Below, one piece after another: positions 62,248 through 64,000 of a stretch of 64,000 bases of DNA. Positions within the stretch are counted from its first letter, which is position 1. Every line of letters begins with the position of its first letter. Position numbers and translations under genes: made by a program. Origin of the DNA: Ensifer sp. IC4062. Lineage in GTDB: Bacteria; Pseudomonadota; Alphaproteobacteria; Rhizobiales; Rhizobiaceae. The stretch is taken from positions 113,956 through 177,955 of the forward strand of contig NZ_JADYVD010000005.1 in assembly GCF_020193575.1 (NCBI RefSeq), read 5' to 3'. The notes under the pieces are model-generated. The model made no database searches. It saw nothing but the letters and a program-made list of their open reading frames with translations, and had not been told where the DNA came from.

Positions 62248-64000
62248 ATGAAGATTTTTGCGGTATTCATCGATAACTTTCGAGGAATCAGAGCCGCGAA
62301 GATCAAGCTTCCAGCGCATGGCGTGCTGATCGGCGACAACAATACTGGCAAATCCTCCGTACTGGAGGCCATCGATCTCGTGCTCGGGCCTGATCGGCTC
62401 AACCGTCGTCCACCCGTGGACGAGCATGACTTCTACTTGGGGCGATACCTTGCGGAAGTCGCCCCGCCGGAGGATGGCGAAAAGGCACCCGCGGAAGTCG
62501 GAGAAGCACCGAAGATCGTCGTCGAAGTCACGATCACCGACCTGTCGGCGGAGCAACGAGCCCGTTTCGGCGGTTCGATAGAGTGGCTCGACAGGAAGAC
62601 CGGGTCGTTCTACGAGGGCCCGACGCCCGAAGGCGTCGATGCGGCGGATGTGGCTGCGGCCCTGCGCGTGACCTTCATCGGGGCATACGACGCCGAGGAA
62701 GACGACTTCTCCGGCAACACGTACTATTCTCGAAGCCTCCTCGAGGAGACGACCCCGACCCCGTTTACCAAGAGAGACAAGCAGCACTGCGGCTTCCTGT
62801 ATCTGCGAGGGGTCCGTACTGGTTCGCGCGCCCTCAGTCTCGAACATGGCAGCCTGCTGGATATAATCCTGCGCCTGAAGGAGATCCGTCCCCGGATGTG
62901 GGAGGAGACGATATCGACGCTCGCGGCCATTGACGTTGCCAGCAGGCCTGAGCTCGGTCTGACCGGCATTCTGGAGAGCATCAACGAGGCGCTCAAGAAG
63001 TACGTCCCGCGCGAGTGGGGCGTCGAGCCTCATCTGAAGGTGTCGAGCCTTACGCGCGAGCATCTCAGAAAGGTCGTGACCGCCTTCATCGCGACAGGCG
63101 ACGGAGCGCATGCCGCGCCCTATTACCGTCAGGGAGCCGGCACGATCAACATGCTGGTTCTCGCGCTTCTTTCCCAGATAGCCGCCGACAAGCAGAACGT
63201 GATATTCGCGATGGAGGAGGTCGAGACGGCCATCCCTCCCTATGCGCAGAAGAGGATCGTCCACGAGCTTCGCAAGCTTTCGGCCCAGTCGATCCTCACC
63301 TCCCATTCGCCTTACGTGCTCGAGGAGTTCGCGCTCGAAGAGACCGTCATCCTTTCACGCGATGGAAACGGCGAACTTACGCAGTCAACGATCGAGCTTC
63401 CGGCCAGCGTAAAGCACAAGCGCTACCGCCAGGAGTTCAGAACGAAATTCTGCGAGGGTCTTCTGTCGCGTCGCGTCGTGATCGCCGAGGGGGCGACCGA
63501 AGCGACGTCCCTGCCCGCAGTTGCCAGACGCCTGTCCGAGCTGAATGGCGTCACCTACACCTCGATTGAAGCGCTCGGGATCTGCGTCATCGACGCCGGC
63601 TCGGAGACTCAGATCGCGGACGTCGCAGGCCTCTACAAAAGTCTCGGCAAGCGGACGTTCGCCATTTGCGACCTGCAGACCCCGACTGCGGAAAAGACGA
63701 TCCGGGACACGGTCGAGGAACTCTTCATGCACGGCGAAAAGGGCATCGAGGATCTCGTATTGAAGAACACGACCCAGGCTGCGATGGTAAGATTCGCTGG
63801 CGCCGTCGACTGGCCACAGCACATTCTCGAAAAGTACCCCGCCCCCCAGACACAGGCGCGCGACGCCTTGAGGGAATACTTCCGGTGGTCGAAAGGCACA
63901 TGGGGAATCGCTGATTTCCTGGCGCAGTGCGACGAGGCGGACGTTCCCGCGTTCTTCCGCGAAGCCTGCGTGCGGCTGAAAGAGCTTTGCGAGCCTCCGG
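62248..64000 (+). CDS. OLD-family ATP-dependent nuclease (ATPase + TOPRIM), 3' end outside window
   Basis: 584 codons are visible and the frame is open to the last base. The N-terminal ATPase has Walker A G29-D-N-N-T-G-K-S36, an ABC-type signature in 'YYRQGAGTINMLVLAL', Walker B with E323/E324 in 'VIFAMEEVETAIPP', and H353 in 'ILTSHSPYVLEEF'. A TOPRIM domain follows: E414 in 'RRVVIAEGATEATSL' and D475 in 'FAICDLQTPTAE'. The last has D-x-Q where most TOPRIM nucleases have D-x-D. OLD proteins of this kind act in Gabija, PARIS and retron defence. A helicase partner, if any, would be beyond the window. 'gggcagacttccgg' precedes the ATG. Confidence 0.85.
   Translation, partial: MKIFAVFIDNFRGIRAAKIKLPAHGVLIGDNNTGKSSVLEAIDLVLGPDRLNRRPPVDEHDFYLGRYLAEVAPPEDGEKAPAEVGEAPKIVVEVTITDLSAEQRARFGGSIEWLDRKTGSFYEGPTPEGVDAADVAAALRVTFIGAYDAEEDDFSGNTYYSRSLLEETTPTPFTKRDKQHCGFLYLRGVRTGSRALSLEHGSLLDIILRLKEIRPRMWEETISTLAAIDVASRPELGLTGILESINEALKKYVPREWGVEPHLKVSSLTREHLRKVVTAFIATGDGAHAAPYYRQGAGTINMLVLALLSQIAADKQNVIFAMEEVETAIPPYAQKRIVHELRKLSAQSILTSHSPYVLEEFALEETVILSRDGNGELTQSTIELPASVKHKRYRQEFRTKFCEGLLSRRVVIAEGATEATSLPAVARRLSELNGVTYTSIEALGICVIDAGSETQIADVAGLYKSLGKRTFAICDLQTPTAEKTIRDTVEELFMHGEKGIEDLVLKNTTQAAMVRFAGAVDWPQHILEKYPAPQTQARDALREYFRWSKGTWGIADFLAQCDEADVPAFFREACVRLKELCEPP

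Larger units (their letters stand above)
48012..64000. mobile_element. Integrative element inserted in recQ (right end outside window)
   Basis: Everything from the break in recQ to the window end looks like one insertion: a recombinase operon at the left end, unknown genes, a replacement recQ, then anti-phage-type modules. Codon choice and wording are less GC-biased than in the flanking chromosome, and the gap at 55939-56313 is notably AT-rich. No conjugation, replication or phage structural gene is seen in this part. Three recombinase-like proteins plus a small protein in one operon recall Tn554-type and 'recombinase-trio' elements (including the gamma-mobile-trio islands of Vibrio); I cannot tell which, if any, it belongs to. 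Confidence 0.8.

Overview
The window reads as chromosomal DNA of a Sinorhizobium/Ensifer-type alphaproteobacterium. Indicators are a 686-residue housekeeping sigma factor of rhizobial type, BA14K and SIMPL-family envelope proteins, short palindromic intergenic elements of the kind common in rhizobia, and a fhuA-fhuF-fhuP order like the hydroxamate-siderophore locus of S. meliloti. No similarity search was run; identifications come from reading motifs and domain order.

Region 1 (1-14.2 kb). The end of a CocE-type hydrolase is followed by an ACT-domain protein and an HSL-type hydrolase on the minus strand. A LysR regulator then precedes a polyamine-type ABC transporter operon (binding protein, ATPase, two permeases) that ends in an aminobutyraldehyde-type dehydrogenase. 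A perfect 21-bp inverted repeat ends that unit. The fhuA/fhuF/fhuP set for uptake and reduction of hydroxamate iron chelates comes next.

Region 2 (14.3-33.8 kb). An isochorismatase-fold hydrolase diverges from an Lrp regulator. A methylated-amine cluster follows: a non-pyrrolysine MttB homologue and two 815-residue dimethylglycine/sarcosine dehydrogenase-like flavoproteins, read divergently from a LysR gene. Then come a membrane alpha/beta hydrolase, an Lrp / methionine gamma-lyase-like pair, a VOC protein, a TetR / crotonase pair, a cobalamin riboswitch ahead of cbtB-cbtA (cobalt uptake), a FhuF-like iron-sulfur protein and a glycoamylase-like protein.

Region 3 (33.8-46.6 kb). This is mostly small envelope and metabolic genes: BA14K, tRNA(CAU), SIMPL, NTF2-like, YjbQ, DUF1428, lytic transglycosylase, DUF2066 and GYD. 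They are followed by rpoD, tdh and kbl (threonine to glycine plus acetyl-CoA).

Region 4 (46.6 kb to the window end). Host recQ is broken at the codons of its aromatic-rich loop, directly after the DEAH box. At the break lies a 7-6-7 inverted-repeat sequence resembling a tyrosine-recombinase core. The inserted element runs off the window. It carries a four-gene operon with 4-nt overlaps encoding three divergent tyrosine recombinases and a small coiled-coil protein, two unknown genes, and its own full-length RecQ, whose aromatic-rich loop is altered at the positions corresponding to the insertion site. A complete ABC-three-component conflict system follows (Cap4/DUF4297-like nuclease protein, middle component, DUF3732 ATPase), then an OLD-family ATPase-TOPRIM nuclease cut by the window end. 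The most interesting reading is a recQ-targeting defence island that inactivates the host helicase and brings a replacement its own integrase may not recognise.
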